The notes: a model not told the origin generated them from the letters alone. Counted from the first letter of the stretch, positions 25,482 through 34,413 are shown. The stretch is DNA of 64,000 nucleotides from Falsiroseomonas oleicola (GCF_019029495.1 NZ_JAERQM010000002.1:757957-821956); one strand, 5' to 3'. Program-made: numbers and translations.

Positions 25482-26959
25482 CCGCCTATCGCCGGCTGAC
25501 CGCCCGCTTCGCCCGCATCGGCGCCCTGGGGGAGGCCGCCGGGATGCTGCATTGGGATGCCAGCGCCATGATGCCGCCGGGGGGCGGCGCGGCGAGGGGC
25601 GAACAACTGGCGGCCCTGGCCGGGCTGCGGCATGACCTGCTGGTGGCACAGGATGTGTCGCTCGACCTGGCCGAGGCGGTGGCCGAGGGCCCCTGGGACC
25701 AGGCCAATCTGGAGCTGATGCGCCACGACCACCGCCGCGCCACCGCGCTGCCCACCGATCTGGTGGAGGCGGTGGAGCGGGCGAATTCGGCCTGCGAGAA
25801 GCTCTGGCGCCAGGCCAAGGCCGCCGCCGATTTCGCCCTGGTCCGTCCCGCCTTGACCGAGGTGGTGAAGCTGCAGCGGGAGGTCGCCCAGGCGCTGGGC
25901 GAGGCGCTGGGCATGACCCCCTATGACGCGCTGATGGATGGCTACCAGCGCGGCGTCACCGCCGCCGATGTCGAGCCGGTCTTTGCCGCCTATGAATCCT
26001 GGCTGGCCGGGGCGCTGCCGAAGGCGGAGGCGATCCAGGCCCGACGCGGCCCGGCGCTGCCCCTGCCGGGACCCTTCCCGGTGGCGGCGCAGCGGGAGCT
26101 GTGCCGCGCGATGGCGCAGGTGGTGGGGCTCGATTTCGCCCATGCGCGGCTGGATGAAAGCCTGCATCCCTTCTGCGGCGGCACGCCCACCGATGTCCGC
26201 ATCACCACCTTCTATGACGAATCCAACGTCGCCAAGGCGCTGCTCGGCGTGCTGCATGAGACCGGCCACGCGATGTATGAGCGCGGCCTGCCGGAGGCCT
26301 TCGCCCGCCAGCCGGTGGGCGAGGCGGCGGGGATGGCGGCGCATGAATCGCAATCCCTGATCGTCGAGATGCAGGCCTGCCGCTCCGACGCCTTTTTGGG
26401 GTTCCTGGGCACCCGCTTGCACGCCCTGGCCGGCGGCGACCCGGCGCCCTATGCGGCCGCGAATCTCGGAAAACTCTGGCGGCGGGTGGAGCGGGGGTTC
26501 ATTCGCGTCGACGCCGATGAAATGACCTATCCCGCCCATGTCATCCTGCGCTTCAAGCTGGAACGGGCGCTGATCGAGGGCAGCCTTCAGGTCGCCGACC
26601 TGCCGGAGGCCTGGAATTCCGGCCTGTCCCGGGCGCTCGGCATCACCCCGCCGAACGACGCGCTGGGTTGCCTGCAGGACATCCACTGGCATGACGGCGC
26701 CTTCGGCTACTTCCCCAGCTATACACTCGGCGCCATGGCCGCCGCCCAGTTGATGGCGGCGCTACGGCGGGCCGAGCCGGATCTGGACGCGCAGCTCGCC
26801 CGTGGCGACATGGCGCCGATGATGCGCTGGCTGGGGGAGAAGGTGCACAGCCAGGGCGCCCGGCTCGGCTTCCAGGACCTTCTGCGCGCCGCCACCGGCA
26901 AGCCGCTGGACCCGGCGGACTTCACCGCGCATCTGACGGCGCGCTACCTGACCGACTGA
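25478..26959 (+). CDS. Carboxypeptidase Taq (M32 metallopeptidase)
   Basis: A cytoplasmic zinc carboxypeptidase of 493 residues, normal for family M32, trimming C-terminal residues with broad specificity. The zinc motif HETGH is at 260-264 within GVLHETGHAMYERG, the third ligand is in AAHESQSL, and M32-specific blocks DVRITTFYD and YPAHVILRFKLE are present. It is translationally coupled to the oxidase operon by an ATGA overlap. Its 3' end overlaps the convergent cytochrome c gene by 16 bases. Confidence 0.95.
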   Translation: MTAYRRLTARFARIGALGEAAGMLHWDASAMMPPGGGAARGEQLAALAGLRHDLLVAQDVSLDLAEAVAEGPWDQANLELMRHDHRRATALPTDLVEAVERANSACEKLWRQAKAAADFALVRPALTEVVKLQREVAQALGEALGMTPYDALMDGYQRGVTAADVEPVFAAYESWLAGALPKAEAIQARRGPALPLPGPFPVAAQRELCRAMAQVVGLDFAHARLDESLHPFCGGTPTDVRITTFYDESNVAKALLGVLHETGHAMYERGLPEAFARQPVGEAAGMAAHESQSLIVEMQACRSDAFLGFLGTRLHALAGGDPAPYAAANLGKLWRRVERGFIRVDADEMTYPAHVILRFKLERALIEGSLQVADLPEAWNSGLSRALGITPPNDALGCLQDIHWHDGAFGYFPSYTLGAMAAAQLMAALRRAEPDLDAQLARGDMAPMMRWLGEKVHSQGARLGFQDLLRAATGKPLDPADFTAHLTARYLTD

Positions 26960-27291
26960 AGGAAATCCGCCACCGCGGCGCGATCCGCCGCCTCGGGCAG
27001 GTTGTTGGCGCCCATCCAGGTGCCGGGGAAGACCTCCTCCGGATCGGCCAGGAAGCGCAGCAGCAGGGCGCGGTCCCAGTTCCGCCCCGCCTGTTCCAGC
27101 GCCGGCGAGTAGCCGAAGGCGCGGTCGCCGCCGATGCGCCGCCCCACCACGCCGGCGAGGTTCGGCCCTGGCCCGGCCTCCGCCCCGCGTTCCACGGCGT
27201 GGCAGGAGGCGCAGTGGTTCTCGAACACCACGCGCCCATCCTGCGCCAGTGCCGGCCCTGTGAGCGCCAGCGCCAGCGCCATCACCCTCAT
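26944..27291 (-). CDS. Class I cytochrome c
   Basis: A small periplasmic cytochrome of 115 residues. The signal peptide is MRVMALALALTGPALAQ; the haem motif CASCH has Cys27, Cys30 and His31; GPGPNLAGVVGRRIG is the typical post-haem loop; and a distal Met is offered in GTWMGANNL. Its ATG overlaps the stop of the upstream beta-propeller gene (ATGA), so the two are one unit and the cytochrome may accept electrons from, or be exported alongside, that partner. Confidence 0.92.
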   Translation of the reverse strand: MRVMALALALTGPALAQDGRVVFENHCASCHAVERGAEAGPGPNLAGVVGRRIGGDRAFGYSPALEQAGRNWDRALLLRFLADPEEVFPGTWMGANNLPEAADRAAVADFLQSVR

Positions 27292-28307
27292 CAAAGCCCG
27301 TATTCGATCCGGACGATTCGGTCCGTGCCGCTTTCGCCGCCCCAGGCCGCGCCCGCCACGCCGTCCATCTGGCGGACATTGGCGCCGGGCCGGTCGGAGG
27401 GGAAGGACAGGAAGGTCTCGGTCGCCGGATCGAAGCGGACGATGGCATTGGCCGGGAAGTCGGTCAGCCAGACCTTGTCGGAGGGGTCGACATAGACCGA
27501 ATAGGCGCGCGGCCTTTCCCCCGGCAGGCGCCAGGCGCGCCAGGACCCGTCGCGCGGATCGTGCATGGAGACATTGCCGCTGTTCCATTCGCTGATCCAC
27601 AGCCGCCCCTGGCTGTCGGTCCAGACCCGGCGGGCGCCCTGGTTGGGGGTCGGCGGCTCGACGATTCGGACCCGCGCGGTCTCCAGATCCTCGATCTGCG
27701 CCAGGTGGTTGCCGGCGAGCGAGACGTACCAGATGGTGCCCTGCGGCGTGCGGGTGATGCCATAGGGGCCGCGGCCGCGCGGCGCCTCCCACACATCAAG
27801 CTTCTCGCTGGCGGGCTGGAAGCGGCCATAGATGCCGTTCTGGCCGGTGAACCAATAGGTGCCGTGGCTGTCGAAGACGCCGGTGTTCAGGTTGCCATTG
27901 GCGAAACGCTCCGGAAGCTTCCAGAGCTGGACGCGATGATCCGCCGGATCGACGCGGGCGATGGCATTCTGCCCACCCTCCGTCACCCAGGCGGCGCCAT
28001 CCGGGCCGGTGATGACGCCATGCGGCCGCGCGCCGGGGCCCAGCTTCACCTCCCGGATCGCGCCGCTGCGCGGGTCCAGCCGGTTCAGCGTGCCGTTGCG
28101 CTGGCCGCAGAACCAGAAGCTGCCATCCCCCACGGCGGTGATGTCGCGGGAGCCGACGCGCTCCGTCACGCCGGGGGCCTTGGCGTCGAACCAGGTCACG
28201 CGATAGCCAGGTGGCACGGGCGTGCTGGCCTCGGCGGGGCGGGTCTGTAGCAAGGCGGGGGCGGCCAGGGTGGCTCCGGCCAGGGTCAGCAGGTCGCGGC
28301 GGCGCAT
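27291..28307 (-). CDS. Virginiamycin B lyase-like beta-propeller protein
   Basis: A 338-residue exported protein starting with a twin-arginine-like signal (RRRDLLTLAGATLAAPALL). The body is a run of about seven repeats of the type PHGVITGPDGAAWVTE, GPYGITRTPQGTIWYVS and RVWTDSQGRLWISE, the Vgb/streptogramin-lyase form of the NHL/SMP-30 propeller. True Vgb linearises streptogramin B antibiotics, but most homologues are of unknown function. Coupling to a cytochrome c gene suggests a periplasmic redox or lactone-handling role more than antibiotic resistance. Confidence 0.85.
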   Translation of the reverse strand: MRRRDLLTLAGATLAAPALLQTRPAEASTPVPPGYRVTWFDAKAPGVTERVGSRDITAVGDGSFWFCGQRNGTLNRLDPRSGAIREVKLGPGARPHGVITGPDGAAWVTEGGQNAIARVDPADHRVQLWKLPERFANGNLNTGVFDSHGTYWFTGQNGIYGRFQPASEKLDVWEAPRGRGPYGITRTPQGTIWYVSLAGNHLAQIEDLETARVRIVEPPTPNQGARRVWTDSQGRLWISEWNSGNVSMHDPRDGSWRAWRLPGERPRAYSVYVDPSDKVWLTDFPANAIVRFDPATETFLSFPSDRPGANVRQMDGVAGAAWGGESGTDRIVRIEYGL

Positions 28308-28383
28308 CGCATCCTCCCTCATGAACCGCCGGTCATCTTGGGATCGCTGCGTAGGGCGGCAAGCCCTGTCTGCGCCGCCCTGT

Positions 28384-29703
28384 TCAACCCGGCGCCAGCA
28401 CCTGGCCGAGCGGCCTGCCCTGAAGATGGCCGTCGCGCATGATGCAGGCGCCGCGCAGGAAGGTGGCGACGGGCCAGCCGGTGATGGCGCGGCCCGCGAA
28501 GGGGGTGCGGCCGGCGCGGCTGGCCTGGTCGGCGTCGCGGATCTCGCCGGCCCGCGCCGGGTCCACCAGCACGAGATCGGCATCGGCGCCGACCGAGAGG
28601 GACCCCTTGCGCGGCGCCAGGCCGAAGCGCCGGGCCGGCGCCGCGCAGCACAGCCGCACCAGGTCGCCCCAGCCGATCGCGCCTTCCGTCACCGCCTGCA
28701 GCATCAGCGGCAGCAGGGTCTGCACGCCGGGGAAGCCGCCCGGCGCCGTCCAGATATCCGCCATCTTCTCGGCCTCGGTATGCGGCGCATGGTCGGTCGC
28801 CACCATGTCCAGGCTGCCCTCCCGCACGGCCTGCCACAGCGCCACGCGATCCGCCGCCTGCCGCAGCGGCGGCAGGATTTTTGCGAAGGGCCCCTGGCGG
28901 CGGATTTCCTCCTCCTCCAGCAGCAGGTAGTGCGGTGTGGTCTCGGCGGTGACGTCACGGCCGGCGAGGCGGGCGGCGCGCAGCAGGGCCAGCGAATCGC
29001 GGCAGGAGATCTGGCGCAGATGCAGCGCGCCGCCATCCATGGCCACCGCCCGCGCGGTGCCGCGCGCCTCGCTCTCCGGCGGGCGGGACCGGTAGAAGGC
29101 GAGGGGGTCGCCGCCCGATCGCCGGGCCGCCGCCTCGGCCGGGCCGATCACCGCGTCATCCGCCGGGCTGACGCCGAGGGTCAGGCCAGCGGCGGCCGTC
29201 TCGGCCAGGATGCCGGCCAGCGCCGCATCGTCGCGCAGCTTCAGATGCGGCGCGATGTCGCCGAGAAACACCTCGATGGAAACGGCGCCGGCCGCGGCGA
29301 GGCCGGCGACCTCGCCCGGCGCCACCGCCGCGCCCTGCAGGCCGATATCGATCCAGGACCGCCCCGGCACCAGCGCTGCCTTGGCGCGCAGCTCATCGCC
29401 GGTCAGCGTCGCCGGCACGTCGGTCGGCATCACCAGCGCCGTGGTCACACCCCCCAGCGCGGCCGCGGCGCTGCCACTGGAAAAATCCTCCTTATGGGTC
29501 AGGCCGGGGTCGCGGAAATGCACATGGGCGTCGACCAGCCCGGGCAGCAGCACCAGCCCCTCGGCCCGGATCACTTCCGCCGCATCCGCCGCCTCCCCGG
29601 GCGCCAGCCAGGCCGCGACCCTCCCATCGCGCAGCGCCAGCCCGGCCTCGACCAGCCCGGTGACGGTGGCGATGCGGCCGCCCAGGATCAGCCTGTCGAA
29701 CAT
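28384..29703 (-). CDS. Dihydroorotase/allantoinase-family cyclic amidohydrolase
   Basis: A 439-residue amidohydrolase. The metal motif DAHVHFRDPG has His60 and His62, and the later DHAPHTEAEK carries the catalytic Asp, so it is a cyclic-amide hydrolase of the DHOase/allantoinase/dihydropyrimidinase type. Oddly, the position of the bridging carboxylated lysine (AllB GFKCF) reads SIEVF here, with Glu144. It is translationally coupled with the upstream GntR gene (ATGA overlap), so it is regulated by its substrate rather than serving pyrimidine synthesis; allantoin, hydantoins or related ureides are candidates. Confidence 0.88.
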   Translation of the reverse strand: MFDRLILGGRIATVTGLVEAGLALRDGRVAAWLAPGEAADAAEVIRAEGLVLLPGLVDAHVHFRDPGLTHKEDFSSGSAAAALGGVTTALVMPTDVPATLTGDELRAKAALVPGRSWIDIGLQGAAVAPGEVAGLAAAGAVSIEVFLGDIAPHLKLRDDAALAGILAETAAAGLTLGVSPADDAVIGPAEAAARRSGGDPLAFYRSRPPESEARGTARAVAMDGGALHLRQISCRDSLALLRAARLAGRDVTAETTPHYLLLEEEEIRRQGPFAKILPPLRQAADRVALWQAVREGSLDMVATDHAPHTEAEKMADIWTAPGGFPGVQTLLPLMLQAVTEGAIGWGDLVRLCCAAPARRFGLAPRKGSLSVGADADLVLVDPARAGEIRDADQASRAGRTPFAGRAITGWPVATFLRGACIMRDGHLQGRPLGQVLAPG

Positions 29704-30347
29704 CAGCGGACGGGGGCGGGGATCAGGCCGAGCAGGGCATGGGCATTGGCGTTCACATGCAGCACCGCCAGCTTCTCCGCCCGCCGCGCATCGCCGTCCC
29801 GCAGTGCGTCGACGATCACCTCATGCTCATGACCGAGGGTCTCGGGGTCGCGCTCCACCGCCGCAAAGCCGCGCAGCAGGGGCCGCACCAGCAGCCGCAG
29901 CCGCCGCGCCTCCGCGGCCGCGCGGGGGCGGTCGCCGAGCAGGCAGAGCCGGTCGTGGAAGGCCTCATGCCGCTCCACCCAACGGGCCGGGTCGCGCGCC
30001 ACGCGGCGCATGGCCTGGGCCTCCGCATCCAGCTCCTCGATATCCGCGGGCGTCGCCAGGCGCGCGGCGTGGCGGGCGCAGAGGCCCTCCAGCAAAGCGC
30101 GCATCTCGAAGATCTCCATCAGGTCGCGGCGATTCAGCTCCGTCACCAGGGCGCCGCGATTGGGGCGCAGCGTCACCAGCCCTTCCGCATCCAACTGATG
30201 CAGCGCCTCCCGCACCGGCATGCGGCTGAGGCCGAGATGGGTGGCGACCTGTTCGGGGCGGATGCGGCTGCCGGGGGGCAGGCGGCCGGAGAGGATCTCC
30301 TCCCGCAGATAGCCCAGGCACAGCTCCTGGGCGGATTCACTCGGCAT
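29703..30347 (-). CDS. GntR-family regulator, FCD domain
   Basis: A 214-residue FadR-subfamily repressor. The winged HTH spans about residues 8-70 (LREEILSGRLPPGSRI, then LGLSRMPVREALHQLDAEG) and an all-helical FCD ligand domain follows, with metal-type His residues (HEAFHDRL, GHEHEVIVDAL). I used the second ATG; six more codons are possible upstream. It diverges from the racemase-like gene, and a palindrome in the 97-base gap is a likely operator controlling both directions. Confidence 0.92.
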   Translation of the reverse strand: MPSESAQELCLGYLREEILSGRLPPGSRIRPEQVATHLGLSRMPVREALHQLDAEGLVTLRPNRGALVTELNRRDLMEIFEMRALLEGLCARHAARLATPADIEELDAEAQAMRRVARDPARWVERHEAFHDRLCLLGDRPRAAAEARRLRLLVRPLLRGFAAVERDPETLGHEHEVIVDALRDGDARRAEKLAVLHVNANAHALLGLIPAPVR

Positions 30348-30379
30348 GCTGCGTCCTTCCGGCATGCGGTGCGCCCAGC

Positions 30380-30408
30380 TTGACGCTCCGCGGGTGACCG
30401 CCTCTAGT
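30380..30408 (+). promoter_or_regulatory. Promoter for the racemase-fold/OCD genes
   Basis: TTGACG (30380-30385), 17-base spacer, TCTAGT (30403-30408): a good -35 with a fair -10. Transcription would begin about 30415, inside the palindrome below. Confidence 0.5.
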
Positions 30409-30414
30409 GGATTT

Positions 30415-30424
30415 CTGGATCCAG
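30415..30424. promoter_or_regulatory. Putative GntR operator CTGGATCCAG
   Basis: A perfect 10-bp palindrome seven bases after the predicted -10 box. Its core GGATCC matches operators known for FadR-subfamily regulators such as VanR (ATTGGATCCAAT). Binding here would block the + strand promoter. Confidence 0.45.
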
Positions 30425-30444
30425 TATGAGGCCCGCCGCGCCCG

Positions 30445-31176
30445 ATGCCCACCCCCCCGCAATTCGGCCCCGCAGGGCGCATCGGACTGGTCGTGCCGGC
30501 GAACAACTCGGTCATCGAGCCGGAGTTCTGGTCCGTCCTGCCGCCCGGCACCGCCCTCTACGCCACGCGAATCCTGGCGCGCGGCGACCTGACGGCGGAG
30601 GCCGTGCGGCGCATGGAAGGCGACATGGACCGCGCCGTGGCGGAACTCGCCGCGACCGGCGTGGATGTGATCCTGCTGGCCGACATGGTCACCACCTTCA
30701 TCATGGAACCGGGCTGGAACATGCATCGCACCACCGCGGTGCGCGCCATCACCGGCACCCCCTGCGCCTCCGCCTGGACCGCGATGGAGGCGGCGCTGAC
30801 GGCGCTGGGCGCGCGGCGCATCGCCCTCGGCACGCCCTATCCGGCGGCGATCCACGCCTTGGCGCCGCCCTTCTTCGAGGCCCAGGGCCTTGGCCTGACC
30901 GGCCACGCCACGCTGGATATCCTGGCGATGCGGGAGGTGCCGGAGGTGCAGCCCGACCGGCTGCGGGACTTCGTGCACGGCCTGGCGCGGGAGGGGGCGG
31001 AGGCGGTGGTGCTGCTGGCCACCGACCTGCCCAGCTTCGCCAGCATCGCGGCGCTGGAGGCGGAGCTGGGTATCCCGGTGCTCACCTCCAACAGCGTGCT
31101 GCTCTGGCAGGCGCTGCGGCTCGCCGGCAATGCGACGCGCCTGCCAGGCCTCGGCCGCCTGCTGGCGGCGCATTGA
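30445..31176 (+). CDS. Asp/Glu racemase-superfamily protein lacking catalytic cysteines
   Basis: A 243-residue protein of the maleate isomerase/arylmalonate decarboxylase fold. Family motifs are present: IGLVVPANNSVIEPEFWSVL at the start, ARRIALGTPYPAAI and PVLTSNSVLLWQALRLAG. Yet both catalytic cysteine positions differ: VILLADM has Asp80 where members carry Cys, and VVLLATDLPSF has Ala192 where maleate isomerase has CVQMPSL. The only cysteine is Cys107. It may be a decarboxylase, hydrolase or binding protein. Its stop overlaps the next gene's ATG by one base (TGATG). Confidence 0.85.
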   Translation: MPTPPQFGPAGRIGLVVPANNSVIEPEFWSVLPPGTALYATRILARGDLTAEAVRRMEGDMDRAVAELAATGVDVILLADMVTTFIMEPGWNMHRTTAVRAITGTPCASAWTAMEAALTALGARRIALGTPYPAAIHALAPPFFEAQGLGLTGHATLDILAMREVPEVQPDRLRDFVHGLAREGAEAVVLLATDLPSFASIAALEAELGIPVLTSNSVLLWQALRLAGNATRLPGLGRLLAAH

Positions 31177-32138
31177 TGCGCCTGCTGTCGGAAGCCGAGC
31201 TGAAGCGCGTCCTGACGCCGGAACTGGCGGTGGAGAGCAGCAGCCGCGCCTTCATCGCCCTGTCGCGCGGCGAGATCCTGGTGCCGGTGCGGTCGGAGAT
31301 CGCGCGGCCGGACGGCGCGGGCGTGGTCTTCGCCATGCCGGGCTACCTGCCCGGCCGCGTCTTCGGCCTGAAGGTGATCGCCACGCGGGGCGCCGCCAGC
31401 ACCGCCATGATCCTGCTGTTCGACAGCGAAAGCCTGGCGCCGCTCGGCCTGCTCTCGGCGGATTTCCTCACCGACTGGCGCACCGCGGGCGGTATCGCCG
31501 CGGCGACCCGGCTGCTGGCGCGGCCGGAGGCCGCCACCCATGTGGTGTTCGGCGCCGGCCGCCTGGCGGGACCCTGCGCGCGGCTGGTGGCGCGGGTGCG
31601 GCCCATCATCCGCACCCTCATCATCGGCCGCACGCCGACGCGGGCGGCGGCGCTGGCCGCCGCGTTGCGGGCCGAGGGGCTGGAGGCGGAGGCCGTGGCC
31701 GATCCGGCGATGGTGGCGCAGGCCGATATCGTCACCACCGTGACCAGCTCGGATATCCCGGTCTTCCCCGGCGCGGCGCTGCGGCCCGGCACCCATGTCA
31801 ATCTCGGTGGCGCCTTCCGGCCGGAGACGCGGGAGGCGGATGACGACCTCGCCCGGTGCGGCCTGTTCTGGTGCGACAGCGAGGCCGCCTGCCTCGCGCG
31901 TGCCGGCGACCTGGTGCAGCCATTGGCCAGCGGGGCGCTGGACCGCGCGCGGGTGCTGGGCGAGATCGGCGCGGCGCTGGAAGGGCGGCTGCGGGGTCGC
32001 CGCGATGCCGGGGAGGTCACGGTGTTCAAGTCGCTCGGCAATGCCGCGCAGGACATCTGCCTGGCGGAGGATGCGCTGGCGCTGCGGGACCTCGCCGCGC
32101 CGTATTTCGATCCGAAGGGGTGCCGCATCGGGCCATGA
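31176..32138 (+). CDS. Ornithine cyclodeaminase / mu-crystallin family protein
   Basis: A 320-residue NAD(P)-dependent enzyme. The dinucleotide motif is VVFGAGRLAGPCARLV (GxGxxxG), preceded by the family segment DWRTAGGIAAATRLLARP and followed by VTTVTSSDIPVFPGAALRPG. It begins at the last base of the racemase-like gene. Members include ornithine cyclodeaminase, alanine dehydrogenase and ketimine reductases; with a dihydroorotase-like hydrolase nearby, an imino or amino acid from ureide breakdown is a possible substrate. Confidence 0.9.
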   Translation: MRLLSEAELKRVLTPELAVESSSRAFIALSRGEILVPVRSEIARPDGAGVVFAMPGYLPGRVFGLKVIATRGAASTAMILLFDSESLAPLGLLSADFLTDWRTAGGIAAATRLLARPEAATHVVFGAGRLAGPCARLVARVRPIIRTLIIGRTPTRAAALAAALRAEGLEAEAVADPAMVAQADIVTTVTSSDIPVFPGAALRPGTHVNLGGAFRPETREADDDLARCGLFWCDSEAACLARAGDLVQPLASGALDRARVLGEIGAALEGRLRGRRDAGEVTVFKSLGNAAQDICLAEDALALRDLAAPYFDPKGCRIGP

Positions 32139-32280
32139 CGGGGGTGAGGCGCCAGGCCTCACGCGGATGTCACTGTCGCCGACCCCCGGCCTGGGCAAAT
32201 TCCCTCATCGGCCCCTGCATGGTGAACATTCCGAAACGTGCATGGGCGCGGCGCGGCGCAACCCCTGATATAGGGTTTCG

Positions 32281-34398
32281 ATGCAGATCGAGCCCCAGAA
32301 GGTCGAGGACCAACCTTTGCCAAAGGACATGCGGGGGATTCGGCCGCGGCGATTGCCGGGCCTGCGCCTGCATCTGGTCGCGCTGGTCCTGGCGGTGCTG
32401 CTGCCGGCGCTCGCCTTCGGGGCGGTGGTGTCCTGGGAAGCCCTGCGCGGGCGCGACGCGGCCAACCAGTCCCGGCTGATCGATACCGCCCAGGCCCTGG
32501 CCGCCACCATCAACAGCCATATCGCGGGCCGCCTGGCCGCCCTGACCGTGCTGGCGGCCTCGCCAGGGCTGGAGGATGCGGGCGCGCCCGGCTTCGAGGA
32601 TCTCGCCCGCAAGACCGGCGAGGCCTTCGACGGCTGGGTGGTGGTGTTCGAGCGTGACGGGCGTCCGGTGCTCAACACCTCGGTCGCCGCCGGCACGCCG
32701 CTGCCCGGCCCGGGCCAGGGCCTGGGTTCCGGTGGCGGGCCCTGGGTGCAGCGGGTCTTCGCCACCGGTCAGCCACAGGTCACCGACCTGGCGGTCGGGC
32801 GGGTCTCCGGGCAGGCCGTGGCGCTGGTCCTGGTTCCCATCCTGCGCGGCGGGGAGGTCTGGCGCGTCGCCGGCATGCCGCTGGTGCCGGCGCGGCTCTC
32901 GGCGCTGCTGGCGGGGCCGATGGAGGGCGGGCCCAGCGCTGCCGCGCTGACCGATGCCGGCGGGACCATCCTTGCCCATTCGCGCGACCCGGCGCGCCTG
33001 GTCGGCCAGCGGCGCCCGCCTCGGGCGGACGATGGGGAGCTTGGCCAGGGCGGCATCCTGCGCGGCCGCAGCCTGGCCGATGGCACGCCCATCCGCACCG
33101 CATTCCACCGCCTGATGCTGGCGCCGGGCTGGATGGTCTGGGTGAACGAGCCGGAGACGGCCTTCGAGTCCGCCCGCCGCGCCACGCTGCTGGCGCTGGC
33201 CGGGGGCGGCGCGCTGGCACTGACCATCGGCCTGTTGCTGGCCACGGCGCTGTCGCGCCGCCTGCTGGCGCCGGTGGAGGCGCTGGTGGCGCGGGCGGAA
33301 GCGGTGGCAACCGGGGCAGGCCAGATGAGTGCTGGCGAAGTTCCGCCGGCACCCGTGCGGGAATTCGAACGGCTGCGGCAATCCGTGACGGCGGCGGAGC
33401 GCGCGCTGCGGGATGGCGCGCAGCGCCAGCGCCTGGCGCTGGAGGCGGCGGAGCTGGGGACCTGGGAGGTGGATCTGCGCTACGGCATCGCCATCCGCGA
33501 TGCGCGCATGCTGGAGATCTTCGGCATCGAGAAGGAGGGCGCCTTCGGCCCCTATCCCGCCTGGCAGGACCATGTGCATCCGGACGATCGGGCAGGCTTG
33601 GCAGAGGCGTTGGAGGGTGTGCGCCGAGGCAAGAGCGAACGCTCCAAGATGACCTACCGCTTCCACCGGCCGGACGGGCAGTGGCGCTGGGTGGAATGCT
33701 ACGCCCGCGCCGCGGAGCGCCAGCCCGCCACCGGCGAGGCGCTGCGCCTGATCGGCACGGCGCAGGATGTGACGGCGCGGCGAGAGGCGGAGGATCGCCA
33801 GGCGCTGCTGGCGCGGGAGGTGGACCACCGTGCCAAGAACGCGCTGGCCGTGGTGCAGGCCGCCCTGCGGCTGACCCCGCGCGACGACCCGGCCCGCTTC
33901 GTCGAGGCGATCGAGGGCCGTGTCATGGCGCTGGCGCGGGCGCATACGCTGCTGGCCCAGGGGCATTGGGCCGGGGCGGAGCTGCAATCGGTGCTGGAGG
34001 GCGAGCTGACGCCGTTCCAGGGTGCGAGCGGGCCATGGGCGCGCTGCAACGGCCCGCGCCTGTCCCTGACCCCGGCGGCGGTGCAGGCGCTGTCCATGGC
34101 CTTCCATGAGCTGGCGACCAACGCCGCGAAGTATGGCGCACTGTCGCAGCCCGGGGGGGTGGTGGAGGTGGTCTGGGAGGTGGTGGAGGAGCCTGCCGGT
34201 CCGGCGCTTCACCTGTGCTGGCGGGAACTTGGCGGGCCGGCGGCGCCGACCCCGCCCAGCCGCCGCGGCTTCGGCAGCAGCCTGGTCGAGGCGACGGTGG
34301 CACGCCAGCTCGGCGGCCGGCTGCTGGCGGAATGGCCGGCGGAGGGGCTGGTCTGGCAGGCCTGGCTGCCGCTCAAGCGGATCCAGTCCGGCGCGTGA
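32281..34398 (+). CDS. HWE-family sensor histidine kinase with PAS domain
   Basis: A 705-residue membrane kinase. TM1 is about residues 30-52 (LVALVLAVLLPALAFGAVV), a periplasmic Cache-like sensor fills 53-298, TM2 is about 302-322 with a HAMP-like stretch after it, and a PAS domain spans about 380-500 (AAELGTWEVDL, HVHPDDR, WRWVECYARA, IGTAQDVTARRE). The kinase core has the HWE marks: EVDHRAKNALAVVQA with the phosphorylated His near 516, FHELATNAAKYGALS, and GFGSSLVEATV. No response regulator is adjacent, so it is an orphan. HWE kinases often feed the general stress response (PhyR) or light and nutrient sensing. Confidence 0.93.
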   Translation: MQIEPQKVEDQPLPKDMRGIRPRRLPGLRLHLVALVLAVLLPALAFGAVVSWEALRGRDAANQSRLIDTAQALAATINSHIAGRLAALTVLAASPGLEDAGAPGFEDLARKTGEAFDGWVVVFERDGRPVLNTSVAAGTPLPGPGQGLGSGGGPWVQRVFATGQPQVTDLAVGRVSGQAVALVLVPILRGGEVWRVAGMPLVPARLSALLAGPMEGGPSAAALTDAGGTILAHSRDPARLVGQRRPPRADDGELGQGGILRGRSLADGTPIRTAFHRLMLAPGWMVWVNEPETAFESARRATLLALAGGGALALTIGLLLATALSRRLLAPVEALVARAEAVATGAGQMSAGEVPPAPVREFERLRQSVTAAERALRDGAQRQRLALEAAELGTWEVDLRYGIAIRDARMLEIFGIEKEGAFGPYPAWQDHVHPDDRAGLAEALEGVRRGKSERSKMTYRFHRPDGQWRWVECYARAAERQPATGEALRLIGTAQDVTARREAEDRQALLAREVDHRAKNALAVVQAALRLTPRDDPARFVEAIEGRVMALARAHTLLAQGHWAGAELQSVLEGELTPFQGASGPWARCNGPRLSLTPAAVQALSMAFHELATNAAKYGALSQPGGVVEVVWEVVEEPAGPALHLCWRELGGPAAPTPPSRRGFGSSLVEATVARQLGGRLLAEWPAEGLVWQAWLPLKRIQSGA

Positions 34399-34413
34399 AG
34401 TGGCTCGCGGCTT

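Noticed and set aside
27291-28307. True streptogramin resistance lyase (vgb)
   Set aside because: The propeller repeats fit the wider Vgb family, but coupling to a cytochrome c gene and the lack of other resistance genes make antibiotic inactivation unlikely.
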